A stretch of DNA of 64,000 nucleotides from Enterobacter hormaechei ATCC 49162. GTDB taxonomy: Bacteria > Pseudomonadota > Gammaproteobacteria > Enterobacterales > Enterobacteriaceae. A model generated the notes under the pieces. The model saw only the letters and a program-made list of their open reading frames with translations, ran no database searches and was not told the DNA's origin. The stretch lies in assembly GCF_001875655.1 (NCBI RefSeq), contig NZ_MKEQ01000001.1:1674001-1738000 (forward strand), given 5' to 3'. Positions 1 to 7,044 of the stretch are shown here, in pieces. Position numbers and translations under genes: made by a program. How positions within the stretch are numbered: position 1 is the first letter of the stretch; every line of letters starts with the position of its first letter.

Positions 1-164
1 TGGTTCCTCCGAGCCGCGAGACGCAGCCATTTCTGATCCACCAGACGGGCGGTGTAGTCCTTGAAAGTCGGGATTTCGGACGGCTTAACCGCGGCCTTAC
101 GCTTGCGGCGCGCCGGAACGCGGAAGATTTCGTTCGTGATGACGCGGGAAAGTGGAGTAGACAT
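1..164 (-). CDS. ninE: NinE-like phage protein (partial, 3' end outside window)
   Basis: My reading of the minus strand from ATG 164 begins MSTPLSRVITNEIFRVPARR and continues with KPSEIPTFKDYTARLVDQKWLRLAARR. This closely follows the 60-aa lambda NinE pattern (IYRVPNRRKRKP, KPSEIPTL, YTASLVDKKWLRLAARR). About 54 codons are present and the C-terminus runs off the left edge. The start overlaps the stop of the upstream ybcN-like gene. NinE is a basic protein of the lambda nin region without a firmly assigned function. The ybcN-ninE order is also that of the DLP12 prophage. Confidence 0.85.
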   Translation of the reverse strand, partial: MSTPLSRVITNEIFRVPARRKRKAAVKPSEIPTFKDYTARLVDQKWLRLAARRN

Positions 165-619
165 CAGGCCTCCTGCTTATCGCGCAGTTGCTGGTACTCG
201 CAACTTTGGGGAATGGTCAGGTGACAGCCAATGTTCATCGCCCAGGCTTCGACCTTGCACAGGAAGATGTACATTTCGCCCGTTTCCAGATCAGACGTAT
301 GGCGGAGGGATTGGACGGTGGTGACCTCGCCGGACACGACGTCTACCCGATCCTTGCTTTCGTAGCCGAGATACGTGTGCTTCATCGCGTCTTTAACCCA
401 CTCGGGTGTAGCGAAGGTCTTTCCGCGGGCGATGAGGTACTCGCTGATTTCCGTGTACCACATGTGGCTGAGCGCGTTCTGCGACAGGCTGCGCTTCTCG
501 CGCCACGGTTTCACCTGCAGGCGGAAGCACTGCCCGGCATCCAGCAATGGCTGAATCTGCTGGCCTATGGCCGCGAAATTACCGCGATGGAGTTTGATCC
601 CGTCTACTGGAAGAGTCAT
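164..619 (-). CDS. ybcN: YbcN/NinB-like recombination protein
   Basis: 151 aa, the length of DLP12 YbcN, and directly followed by ninE as in DLP12. The central segment WREKRSLSQNALSHMWYTEI matches the NinB/YbcN signature (R-S-L-x-Q-N followed by an aromatic helix). Lambda NinB (Orf) is a recombination mediator that works with single-strand DNA-binding protein, and YbcN has been described as a DNA base-flipping protein. The role here is inferred from those families. It is the first gene of the nin-like block, downstream of a minus-strand terminator at 801-823, so its expression would need read-through or a promoter within 620-800. Confidence 0.75.
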   Translation of the reverse strand: MTLPVDGIKLHRGNFAAIGQQIQPLLDAGQCFRLQVKPWREKRSLSQNALSHMWYTEISEYLIARGKTFATPEWVKDAMKHTYLGYESKDRVDVVSGEVTTVQSLRHTSDLETGEMYIFLCKVEAWAMNIGCHLTIPQSCEYQQLRDKQEA

Positions 620-645
620 ACGGCCTCCTTAACGGAAACCGCAGA

Positions 646-675
646 ATGCAGAAAATCGCAGGTGCATTTCTGCAT
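646..675. repeat. 9-bp inverted repeat upstream of ybcN-like gene
   Basis: ATGCAGAAA (646-654) is answered by TTTCTGCAT (667-675), a perfect 9-bp dyad with a 12-bp spacer, 27 bp upstream of the ybcN-like start. No T-run follows on either strand, so it looks more like a protein site or an RNA hairpin than a terminator. No binding protein is known to me. Confidence 0.5.
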
Positions 676-706
676 CTGTGACAAGGTGAGGAGTTCAGAT
701 TGTGGT

Positions 707-730
707 CGCATTTAAGTCCCCTTAAATGCG
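707..730. repeat. 10-bp perfect inverted repeat
   Basis: CGCATTTAAG (707-716), spacer TCCC, CTTAAATGCG (721-730). It is a perfect 10-bp stem with a 4-nt loop between the replication-operon terminator and the ybcN-like gene. There is no T-tract, so it is not an ordinary intrinsic terminator. It could be an operator or part of an antitermination or processing signal. Confidence 0.5.
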
Positions 731-800
731 CAGAAGTCACCGGAGTTGTTCAGGCTCCGATGACATGATTATGGACGGTTGATTCAACAAAATCAACGCG

Positions 801-823
801 AGAAAAAGGCCTCCGGAGAGGCC
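801..823 (-). terminator. Intrinsic terminator after the leftward early operon
   Basis: GGCCTC (808-813), loop CGGA, GAGGCC (818-823). On the minus strand the stem is followed by TTTTTCTC (807 downwards). It lies 43 bp beyond the stop of the 866-1810 gene. In a lambdoid phage such a terminator separates replication genes from the nin/Q region and needs antitermination to be passed. Confidence 0.75.
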
Positions 824-865
824 CTGGCTGTCGATATGGGGATTCCCATTTCGCTTGTATGGTAG

Positions 866-1810
866 CTATGGTTTGAATCTATGCTTAGTTAACCTCGCCC
901 CCAGTTCCCACTCTTCCATGGCCACAGTCTTACCCTTCCTGATTTGGCTTTCTACCTCCTGCTGCGGCGCTGCTGGATACGCACTACCTTCCTGCCCTGG
1001 CTCATTACTTCCGGTGCATGCATTACGGTGGTCATTGGCGTGCGGGCAGCGTTTGTTGCCGCATTCAGGGCAGACGACAAAGCGGCTATCACTAAAAGTC
1101 AATGGGCGGCAGGTTAGGCATGAGCAACCCGGAATCACCGGAGAGTTGCCGCTCACAGCCTCCTGAAAGCGTCCAAGCTCCACATACTCCTGACATGACC
1201 ACCCGCCATCAATAAAATCGCGAGCTTCAACAGCGTCGAAAGTGAACGATGTTTCACCGCCAGTTGGTGAGGTTAAGCCGTACAGGTCTGCTACCGGCTT
1301 AAACTGTGTGGCTGGAATATTTTCCGGAATATTTTGCGGTTCGTTTTGTGGTCGATCGGCACCCTGAAGCATGGCGGCGCGGCTGGCGTTCAAATCACCG
1401 TAAATCTGACCGATGAGATTAAACCCCTCCATTGGCCAGTCAGTCGGAGAATAAGCAACTGCTCCATCTTCGGCCACGAATAAAAAACCAACTGGTTTCA
1501 AATCTGGCACAGATACCGGCGCTGGCGGGGCAGAGTACAAGCGAGTTCCATCCTTGAAGTTTTCCCAATCAGCCTGACCATCAGCGGCTATGCACACCAC
1601 CCTTGCTTCCGGGTGGCATCCGCAATCGTCATATTCTCCAAGGACGACCTCGCCAACAGCCTCCGCTTCGAGCGATGCCAGCGCGATACGAAATACCTCA
1701 GCGGTTAGACTGCGAGATGACTGATTATCGTGCGCCGGGTCGCTAAGGAAGCCAGTAATAAATGCCTTCAATTGCTGATTGTGAATCTCGCGTTTGTCGA
1801 TGTTGCTCAT
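866..1810 (-). CDS. Phage accessory protein with C-terminal Cys-rich domain (Ea22-like mosaic)
   Basis: 314 aa. The N-terminal third reads as an Ea22/ead-type mosaic protein (MSNIDKREIHNQQLKAF... then LASLEAEA). A middle segment contains YSAPPAPVSVPDLKPV, typical of this phage accessory class. The C-terminus has a compact Cys/His-rich patch (CSCLTC, CPECGNKRCPHANDHRNAC) that could bind zinc. Proteins of this type are assembled from interchangeable modules in lambdoid phages and no function is established. The start overlaps the end of the upstream ORF by 4 bp (ATGA), so it is translated in the same operon. Confidence 0.6.
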   Translation of the reverse strand: MSNIDKREIHNQQLKAFITGFLSDPAHDNQSSRSLTAEVFRIALASLEAEAVGEVVLGEYDDCGCHPEARVVCIAADGQADWENFKDGTRLYSAPPAPVSVPDLKPVGFLFVAEDGAVAYSPTDWPMEGFNLIGQIYGDLNASRAAMLQGADRPQNEPQNIPENIPATQFKPVADLYGLTSPTGGETSFTFDAVEARDFIDGGWSCQEYVELGRFQEAVSGNSPVIPGCSCLTCRPLTFSDSRFVVCPECGNKRCPHANDHRNACTGSNEPGQEGSAYPAAPQQEVESQIRKGKTVAMEEWELGARLTKHRFKP

Positions 1811-2373
1811 TGGGCGGCCTCCTGGCTATCTGTGAGCACTAAGCGCCCATCACAAAGCGCCTTGATGATTTCCTGATACTCCCACCCGAAGTACATGCTC
1901 TCGACGTAGACACGCAGAGGTGGATAATCATGCTGCTTACGGCGAATGAAAGCCTCCGCTGCTTCACGGGTAAGGTGGGCGTTGATGTTCTGCCACTCTT
2001 TACAAGTTCCGCAGACAGTGTGGCCGTCAAGGTCAGCCAATACTTCCCACTGAGCGTCTTCGTCGAGATCGGTAAATGCTGTATCGCACTGGTCAATGCA
2101 GAAGGCGTTTAACTCTTCCTGCTGCTGTTCATCCAGATCGTCCCAATACTCTTGCGGGCAGTCCCATTCGCATTCATCGAAATGGACTATCTTCGATTCG
2201 CCGTACTCTTCTGCCAGGCCATAAATGGTTGCCTGCTTCTGAACCATGAAAATTGGGTCAGCTGTGGCATGGCGGTTTACCCCCTCGCCGCGATGGTGAT
2301 ACTTCAAACGTTCAATGAAATCAGCGAAAGTTTCCGGCGTTAATTTCGCGCCGTCTGCGATAGAGTTGCTCAT
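1807..2373 (-). CDS. Hypothetical acidic phage protein
   Basis: 188 aa, strongly acidic in the middle (DECEWDCPQEYWDDLDEQQQEE and DLDEDAQWEV regions), with a CGTC motif near residue 120. It overlaps the genes on both sides by 4 bp, so it belongs to the leftward early operon. I do not recognise a functional family. It resembles accessory proteins common in enterobacterial prophages. Confidence 0.55.
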   Translation of the reverse strand: MSNSIADGAKLTPETFADFIERLKYHHRGEGVNRHATADPIFMVQKQATIYGLAEEYGESKIVHFDECEWDCPQEYWDDLDEQQQEELNAFCIDQCDTAFTDLDEDAQWEVLADLDGHTVCGTCKEWQNINAHLTREAAEAFIRRKQHDYPPLRVYVESMYFGWEYQEIIKALCDGRLVLTDSQEAAQ

Positions 2374-2804
2374 GACTGCACTCCTTTGCGAAGCTGGGCT
2401 GCGAATCGTTCAGCATCAACAGCACTGCCGCAATATGCAGCGCGAGTCATGGAATCCAATTCGTCGCGGTTCTTTCTGACGTATTCCTTCTGGCTTTCAG
2501 CAAACATCTCCACCCCCTGCGCCCGCACTTCAGCCAGGAAAGCGTCTGTCGCCGGGGTTTCATTCAGAGCGCGGCATACATCATCGTGGCAACTGTCATG
2601 CTCAGTTCCACAGCATGGGCATACAGTGAAACCATCACTATGCTCACTGATAGCCGACTTCAGCCCCGCATTCTCCGCAGCCAGCGCCGCGAATGTGGTT
2701 TCAACTACGTTAAGCAGAGTCGTAACTTCTGCCGGCGACATGTGCTCACCACAATCGGCATTCATCCTGGCGTTTTTAACCAGATCTTCGTATTTGTTGC
2801 TCAT
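2370..2804 (-). CDS. Hypothetical phage protein with CPCC motif (Ea22-like)
   Basis: About 144 aa when started at ATG 2804 (MSNKYEDLVKNARM). This start has a G-rich sequence just upstream; a longer reading from 2861 would run deep into the preceding gene. The segment LAAENAGLKSAI followed by VCPCCG and a helical C-terminus (FLAEVRAQGVEMFA) is typical of Ea22-like accessory proteins. Function unknown. It overlaps its neighbours at both ends. Confidence 0.55.
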   Translation of the reverse strand: MSNKYEDLVKNARMNADCGEHMSPAEVTTLLNVVETTFAALAAENAGLKSAISEHSDGFTVCPCCGTEHDSCHDDVCRALNETPATDAFLAEVRAQGVEMFAESQKEYVRKNRDELDSMTRAAYCGSAVDAERFAAQLRKGVQS

Positions 2805-3145
2805 ACCCCTACTCTCCCCCAAACCATCAATACTCGCTTCATCGCCGCGCTGTTTCGGCACTCCTGGCAGATCACGTTTGTCTCTGTGCGCTGCACCAGC
2901 TTCGAATTTCCGTTTGGCATCGCCGGTATGGTTTCCGGTGCGTACTTCATGCCGTAGCTGGTCAGCCGATACAGCCGCTGGCCATGCTTGCCTTCGAACT
3001 CGATCAGGCCGTCTGCAAACAACGTGCTTAACGGGCCGGAAATCTTTTTGGTGGTCATGCCGATCATGGTGGCAATACGCCCACTGTTCAGGCCCGGGTT
3101 ATTACGTAGGGCTGCAAGAATCTGCCCACGAATTGTTATGGTCAT
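2801..3145 (-). CDS. Winged-helix DNA-binding phage protein
   Basis: 114 aa. Residues 1-60 read as a winged helix-turn-helix: ILAALRNNPGLNSGRIATMIGM (helices), a recognition helix in TTKKISGPLSTLFADGLIEF, and a wing (EGKHGQRLYRLTSYG). The C-terminus has a CxxC pair (ICQECRN). It is co-translated with the helicase loader (ATGA overlap at 3142-3145) and sits where lambda carries ren. A regulatory or replication-associated role is plausible but unproven. Confidence 0.55.
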   Translation of the reverse strand: MTITIRGQILAALRNNPGLNSGRIATMIGMTTKKISGPLSTLFADGLIEFEGKHGQRLYRLTSYGMKYAPETIPAMPNGNSKLVQRTETNVICQECRNSAAMKRVLMVWGRVGV

Positions 3146-3996
3146 GCTGCCCCCTTAGAACGGTAAGAATCCCACGTGAATGACAGAGTGCACCCGCCGC
3201 CATCGCTCATGCGATCAAGAACGCGTTCGCCGATGAATGCAGCCAGTTCTTCCCGGGTCTGGTTGCTGATCAGGATGGTTGGCTTCATCCGCTCATAACG
3301 GGTGTTGATGATTTCGAACATGATCAACTTCTCGGCGTCGCTTCCGAACTGCACGCCGACCTCATCGATAATCAGCAGGTCGGGCTTCGTGAAGTAACGG
3401 ATAACTTCGTCTTCAGTACGGCTTGACCCCTTCGACCAGGTTGACTTGTACTCCCTGGCAATTTTCAGCGCGGTGGTGAACACAGCTGAGCTTTGGTGCT
3501 CGGTGATTGCATGCCGGGCGATAGCCAATGCGAGGTGGTTCTTGCCAGTTCCAGGCTTGCCACACATCACCAGGCCGCCACCCTTCTGCAAACGCTCAGG
3601 CCAGCGACTGGCGTATGCCTGACAGACCTTCAGGGCGCGTTTCGCTTCTTCGTTCACCGGTTCATAATTCTCCAGTGAACAGGATTCAAACCTGGCCGGG
3701 ATGCTCAGTCCATCCAGCAGGCGCTCGATGTTTCTTTTGCGGGCTGCTTCGTTGATGCTAATTCTTTCCGCCTGCAAGCGGCCTAACTCCTCTTTGAGGC
3801 ATTCAGGGCAGCAGCTTGGGCGCGGGGGAATTTTCACGACTGAGTTTAAGAAATGCCTGGTCCTGCATTCAAAGGGGCCATGCGTTTCGCAGTTCTCGGT
3901 GCTGATAGTTAGCTCGATATCTTCATGCTGAACTGGCGGCTGGCTCAGCTCAGCAATGCGTTTCTCAAGTTGATTGATTTTTTCATCCAGCGTCAT
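3142..3996 (-). CDS. DnaC-like replicative helicase loader
   Basis: About 284 aa from ATG 3996, chosen because GAGGGA lies 6 nt upstream; an earlier ATG at 4014 lacks a ribosome-binding site. AAA+ features are clear: Walker A GKPGTGKNH near residue 150, Walker B LLIIDEVG near 210, and an arginine-rich sensor region (ISNQTREELAAFIGERVLDR). A coiled N-terminal segment and four cysteines (CETHGPFEC, CCPEC) precede the ATPase. In phages of this type the protein replaces lambda P and delivers host DnaB to the O-bound origin. The O gene lies immediately upstream. Confidence 0.85.
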   Translation of the reverse strand: MTLDEKINQLEKRIAELSQPPVQHEDIELTISTENCETHGPFECRTRHFLNSVVKIPPRPSCCPECLKEELGRLQAERISINEAARKRNIERLLDGLSIPARFESCSLENYEPVNEEAKRALKVCQAYASRWPERLQKGGGLVMCGKPGTGKNHLALAIARHAITEHQSSAVFTTALKIAREYKSTWSKGSSRTEDEVIRYFTKPDLLIIDEVGVQFGSDAEKLIMFEIINTRYERMKPTILISNQTREELAAFIGERVLDRMSDGGGCTLSFTWDSYRSKGAA

Positions 3997-3998
3997 GA

Positions 3999-4868
3999 TC
4001 AGTCCCTCGCCCATGCAGGAATTTCAGTCTGGCCGTAGTCTTTGCCAGCAAAGTTCTCAGATACGCGAGACTGCGCGCGAGGCGGCTGCTTGGCTGTCTT
4101 TGGCTCAAACAAACCCTGCCAGCCATTCGCGATGCTCTGGTTGATGATTTCTTCAGGCTGGTATCCGCTGCACTTGCAACGCTCAAGCAGGTTGATGGCC
4201 TGGGTTACCGTCTGCTGAGACTTAATCGGTTTCTTCAGGTCGCGACGATAATCGACCCATGACTTCCAGACTGAAACTGACAGCCATTCAGGAAGGTCAA
4301 CACCAGCCGGATCGAACGAAGCCGGTTTGGGGGATTTAGGGGGTTTATTAATATTGTCTTTATTGTCTTTTGTAATAGTGTCTTTTGTGTGTCCCCATTT
4401 TGGTGACAGGGTTGTCACTGTTTTGGTGACACTTTTTGTCACCACCGTAGGGACACTGTCACTACCATGGTGACAGTCACTACTATGGTGACATTTTGGC
4501 GCAGGCTTAGTGCCCGGAATTACCCATTCACTCAGGTTTTTGTTGGGCCCGATCAGCATGCCGTCGGACACCAAAACATTCATCGCAATGAGTTCGTTTT
4601 TGGCAGCGTTAACCTTCTGGCGAGGTAGTCTGGTCAGCTCAGAAAGTTGTGAGTCTGCTATGCGGTCCATCTTCTTGTTGAACCCATAGGTTTTGCGGCA
4701 AACAGCATGAGCTACCTTGGCCTGATTTTTGGTCAGGTTCGCGCCGATAAGCTCCTCATACAACTCGTTTGCCAGACGGGTGTACCCATCGTCTGTATCG
4801 GCCACGCGTTGCTCCTGTATTCCCGAAACTACAGCGGGAAAGTTGAGAATTTCTGCGGTGTTTGACAT
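3999..4868 (-). CDS. O: Phage replication initiator, lambda O type
   Basis: 289 aa from ATG 4868 (MSNTAEILNF). The N-terminal half follows lambda O closely: DDGYTRLANELYEELIGANL, RKTYGFNKKMDRIADSQLSE and GPNKNLSEWVIP form the winged-helix origin-binding domain. A variable linker contains the iterons, followed by a Lys/Asn-rich AT-rich stretch (TKDTITKDNKDN, like lambda GDTKDTITKE). The C-terminal domain contacts the helicase loader. O binds its own gene as the origin and recruits the loader-DnaB complex. It directly precedes that loader gene. Confidence 0.88.
   Translation of the reverse strand: MSNTAEILNFPAVVSGIQEQRVADTDDGYTRLANELYEELIGANLTKNQAKVAHAVCRKTYGFNKKMDRIADSQLSELTRLPRQKVNAAKNELIAMNVLVSDGMLIGPNKNLSEWVIPGTKPAPKCHHSSDCHHGSDSVPTVVTKSVTKTVTTLSPKWGHTKDTITKDNKDNINKPPKSPKPASFDPAGVDLPEWLSVSVWKSWVDYRRDLKKPIKSQQTVTQAINLLERCKCSGYQPEEIINQSIANGWQGLFEPKTAKQPPRAQSRVSENFAGKDYGQTEIPAWARD
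4390..4493. other. Phage replication origin: five 19-bp dyad iterons inside O
   Basis: Five copies of TGTCAC-N7-GTGACA lie almost end to end: 4390-4408 (TGTCCC arm), 4413-4431, 4437-4455 (GGGACA arm), 4457-4475 and 4475-4493 (AGTCAC arm). In the direction of O transcription they are followed by an AT-rich tract at about 4330-4390. This is the lambda ori plan: dyad iterons in O, then the unwinding element. It is read directly from the sequence; binding by O is inferred. Confidence 0.82.
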
Positions 4869-4943
4869 ACTTACTCCCGTTACTTGGCGTAACACAGTGT
4901 GATAAGGGCCTTTGAAGTTACCGCTTCAAGGGCTTTTTCTTTT
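4862..4943 (+). ncRNA. Possible OOP-like antisense RNA between O and the CII-position gene
   Basis: A plus-strand intrinsic terminator lies between two minus-strand genes: stem GCCTTTGAAG (4908-4917), 6-nt loop, CTTCAAGGGC (4924-4933, one G-U pair), then TTTTTCTTTT. No plus-strand gene ends here. A perfect -35 TTGACA stands at 4862-4867, but no good -10 follows, so the 5' end is uncertain. In lambda the antisense OOP RNA starts near O and ends at cII in the same relative place. Confidence 0.45.
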
Positions 4944-4953
4944 CTTGTGCCTC

Positions 4954-5496
4954 TCATATAACCCCCAGCATCGATGTAACCATCGTCATCAGCGGTCCTA
5001 CCTGCTCCGGCATGAGGCGGAACAGCGACGCTATACCCTCGCTTACCTCTTTCAGCTTCTGATGCTCTGGAGCGTCCAGCAGCACGGCCTGTTTAGCCTC
5101 AGCGAGTTCTTTCTCGGCTTCAGCCAGACGAGACATTTTGCAATCGGCACCGATAAGGCGAGTGCGATACTCAACAGGCAGCACGGCCATGATTGCGGGC
5201 GTCAGCTGGCGCACGTTCTCGCGGTACTGCTCGGAGTCGAAGCGATTATCCAGGAAGCGAAACAGTTTCTGGCGCGCCCGGCTGATGTCTTCCGGAAAGC
5301 TGATGGCGGTACCGCCCTGCTCCCGGTATTCGTTGATGATCAGCGCCGAAACGACGTCCTGATTGTCCAGCGCCGACGACCATGCCCGGACCGCATCGCG
5401 GATCTTTTCGTGGTCTGGCGCCGCTTTAGCTTGAGCGCGGTTTATCATCGCTCCCGGGTGGATTCCGGTATTGTGTTGATACGCAAGTGAATGCAT
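4954..5496 (-). CDS. YdaT-family phage regulator (CII position)
   Basis: About 180 aa from ATG 5496 (MHSLAYQHNTGIHPG), with AAAGGGAAA just upstream. The core (IRDAVRAWSSALDNQDVV..., INEYREQGG, ISRARQKLFRFLDN, LTPAIMAVLPVEYRTRL) matches the layout of Rac prophage YdaT (MAMNVWA, AYFELG, TQKIFRWLD, LLPAIEKAMP). YdaT was first described as toxic and is now viewed as a CII-like DNA-binding regulator. Its place between the Cro-like gene and O is that of cII in lambda, which supports a regulatory role. Sequence likeness to lambda CII itself is not evident. Confidence 0.65.
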   Translation of the reverse strand: MHSLAYQHNTGIHPGAMINRAQAKAAPDHEKIRDAVRAWSSALDNQDVVSALIINEYREQGGTAISFPEDISRARQKLFRFLDNRFDSEQYRENVRQLTPAIMAVLPVEYRTRLIGADCKMSRLAEAEKELAEAKQAVLLDAPEHQKLKEVSEGIASLFRLMPEQVGPLMTMVTSMLGVI

Positions 5497-5526
5497 TGCT
5501 TTCCCTTTCGTGGTTAGGGCCGCCAA

Positions 5527-5742
5527 TCAGGCGGCATTATTTTTTGGTGGGAACAACGCATCGAGAGATGTATTGCTCCCCAGCTTATTCATCGCATCAA
5601 CCAGGCGGCGGCACGAATCCAGGTCTGGTGCTCGTATGCCAGCTTCATAGTTAGCAAGGCGGGACTGGTTCCAGCCGCACGAACCTGCTAACTCTGATTG
5701 AGTGATGCCAAGCTTCTTACGTTCGTTGGCGATATTGTTCAT
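5527..5742 (-). CDS. Cro-like repressor
   Basis: 71 aa from ATG 5742, which has AAAGGA 7 nt upstream. It is almost entirely a helix-turn-helix domain: ANERKKLGITQSELAGSCGWNQSRLANYEAGIRAP. It is the first gene of the leftward operon from pR and diverges from the CI-like gene across three operators. In lambdoid phages such a protein shuts down repressor synthesis and trims early transcription. The very similar HTH of the CI-like protein (LSQKALAELCGWASQSRIGNYESGTR) fits the two sharing operators. Confidence 0.85.
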   Translation of the reverse strand: MNNIANERKKLGITQSELAGSCGWNQSRLANYEAGIRAPDLDSCRRLVDAMNKLGSNTSLDALFPPKNNAA

Positions 5743-5774
5743 GCTGATCCTTTCAAGAATGGTCACTCAGCATC

Positions 5775-5838
5775 ATTAAACACAATTCGTGATTATTAAT
5801 CAACACAATTCGTGTAAAGCTTTTTAACACGGCGCGTG
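5775..5838. promoter_or_regulatory. Right operator region OR1-OR3 with promoter pR
   Basis: Three operator-like 11-mers lie 23-24 bp apart: CACAATTCGTG at 5781-5791 and 5804-5814, and CACGGCGCGTG at 5828-5838. On the minus strand pR reads -35 TTGATT (5803-5798), a 17-bp spacer holding one operator, and -10 TTTAAT (5780-5775). A second operator abuts the -35. The third sits 8 bp before the CI-like ATG. I could not place the repressor maintenance promoter with confidence. Confidence 0.8.
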
Positions 5839-5845
5839 ATACAAA

Positions 5846-6487
5846 ATGAGAATGAATAGAATCGAAGATATAGCGGGCCGCATTAAGCGACTTCGCGAAG
5901 ATAAAGGGCTGTCACAAAAGGCTCTCGCAGAGCTTTGCGGGTGGGCCTCGCAGTCACGCATAGGGAATTACGAATCAGGCACCAGGAGCGTTAGCGTTGA
6001 TGATGCAACTGTAATAGCTAAGGCGCTGGGGGTTGCGCCTGCCGAGCTGCTTTTTGGCGATGACTACAAAGGCCCTTACAAGCCAGGTGATAAATACCCA
6101 GTTATAAGCAAGGTGCAGGCAGGAGCATGGTGCGAAGCTGTTGAGCCGTACACCCTTAAAGATATCGACCTTTGGCTTGAATCAGATGCTCACATTCAGG
6201 GGGAGGCGTTCTGGCTGCAGGTTGATGGTGACTCAATGACGGCGCCAGCTGGCTTGAGCATTCCTGAAGGAACCTTTGTCCTCTTCGATACTGGTCGGGA
6301 GGCGATCAACGGAAGCTTGGTAATAGCAAAGCTATCCGATTCTAACGAGGCGACTTTTAAGAAGCTGGTGATCGATGGTGGGCAGAAGTACCTGAAGGGC
6401 CTTAACCCGCAATGGCCACTCGTGCCGATTAATGGTAACTGCCGGATTATTGGGGTTGCTGTAGAGACAAAGTTGCGTTTAGTTTAA
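5846..6487 (+). CDS. CI-like prophage repressor (HTH plus S24 peptidase)
   Basis: 213 aa. Residues 7-65 form an HTH (IKRLREDKGLSQKALAELCGW). The C-terminal half is a LexA/CI-type self-cleaving domain: Ala-Gly scissile pair in VQAGAW, catalytic Ser in DGDSMTAP, and Lys in VIAKL. The tail (FKKLVIDGGQKYLKGLNPQWPLVPI) parallels lambda CI. It maintains lysogeny and would be cleaved on SOS induction. No clear ribosome-binding site precedes either ATG (5846 or 5852), recalling the leaderless lambda cI message. The toxin-antitoxin-chaperone genes follow on the same strand. Confidence 0.9.
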   Translation: MRMNRIEDIAGRIKRLREDKGLSQKALAELCGWASQSRIGNYESGTRSVSVDDATVIAKALGVAPAELLFGDDYKGPYKPGDKYPVISKVQAGAWCEAVEPYTLKDIDLWLESDAHIQGEAFWLQVDGDSMTAPAGLSIPEGTFVLFDTGREAINGSLVIAKLSDSNEATFKKLVIDGGQKYLKGLNPQWPLVPINGNCRIIGVAVETKLRLV

Positions 6488-6581
6488 ATGTGCTAAATAT
6501 AAAATGCACAGACTATTGATTCAAATAGTAATTTCAGAATGCCGTGCAAACAATATCATACATATTTGAGACTTCTTCCTG

Positions 6582-6616
6582 TTGACATTTTCACCCTGGA
6601 CTTACCATAATGGTAA
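6582..6616 (+). promoter_or_regulatory. Promoter and palindromic operator of the TAC operon
   Basis: -35 TTGACA (6582-6587), an 18-bp spacer, -10 CATAAT (6606-6611). A perfect palindrome TTACCATAATGGTAA (6602-6616) covers the -10. MqsA-type antitoxins repress their own promoters through palindromes of the form AACCT-N3-AGGTT, so an antitoxin operator is a reasonable inference. The first possible toxin ATG (6610) falls inside this palindrome. Confidence 0.6.
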
Positions 6617-7035
6617 TAAAGATATGTAGTAGGTATAAGACTGGTGCGCCAAAGGAGCCCTTGAGAGATGGCGAAGAGCGCATCATTGAGGGAGGCCCGC
6701 TGTATCCTAACCTCCTGGCGGAGTTAGCAAGGTGCCAAGTAAACTCTGTTACACATAAGACAAATGATTTTTTAGCACTTCATCGTGTGGATCTGGGGGA
6801 TGTTCGTACATACGTAGAACTAGCCTTAAAAGGTGGGCGATACATCAACTCACAGTGGTGCAATGGTAACGCTCCGAAAGGACTATTTGCATGTGATGCT
6901 TATGTAGTGCCTGCGCAATTGTACATACCCCACGAACGTTGCGAGTGCACAGTTATGTTATACGTAAAAGTATGCCTTTTAGACTCTGGAAACACGGTAG
7001 CAGTCATTTCATTGCATGAATCAACTGAAAACTAA
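6610..7035 (+). CDS. Putative MqsR-like toxin of a TAC system
   Basis: 141 aa if started at ATG 6610. That codon overlaps the likely -10 element, so a shorter form from TTG 6661 (behind AAGGAG, but only 3 nt away) is possible on the local transcript. The order NLLAELARCQVN - DLGDVRTYVELAL - DAYVV - YVKVCLLDSGNTVAVISLHES fits the fold order of MqsR, a RelE-like mRNA interferase, but identity is low. The assignment rests mainly on the adjacent MqsA-like antitoxin 9 bp downstream. The gene is AT-richer than the surrounding phage genes, suggesting a separate origin. A different toxin chemistry cannot be excluded. Confidence 0.6.
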   Translation: MVIKICSRYKTGAPKEPLRDGEERIIEGGPLYPNLLAELARCQVNSVTHKTNDFLALHRVDLGDVRTYVELALKGGRYINSQWCNGNAPKGLFACDAYVVPAQLYIPHERCECTVMLYVKVCLLDSGNTVAVISLHESTEN

Positions 7036-7044
7036 GGACAAATC

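Noticed and set aside
4390..4493. Clustered short repeats as a CRISPR array
   Set aside because: The repeats are 19-bp dyads almost without spacers and lie inside an O gene, which is the phage origin pattern.
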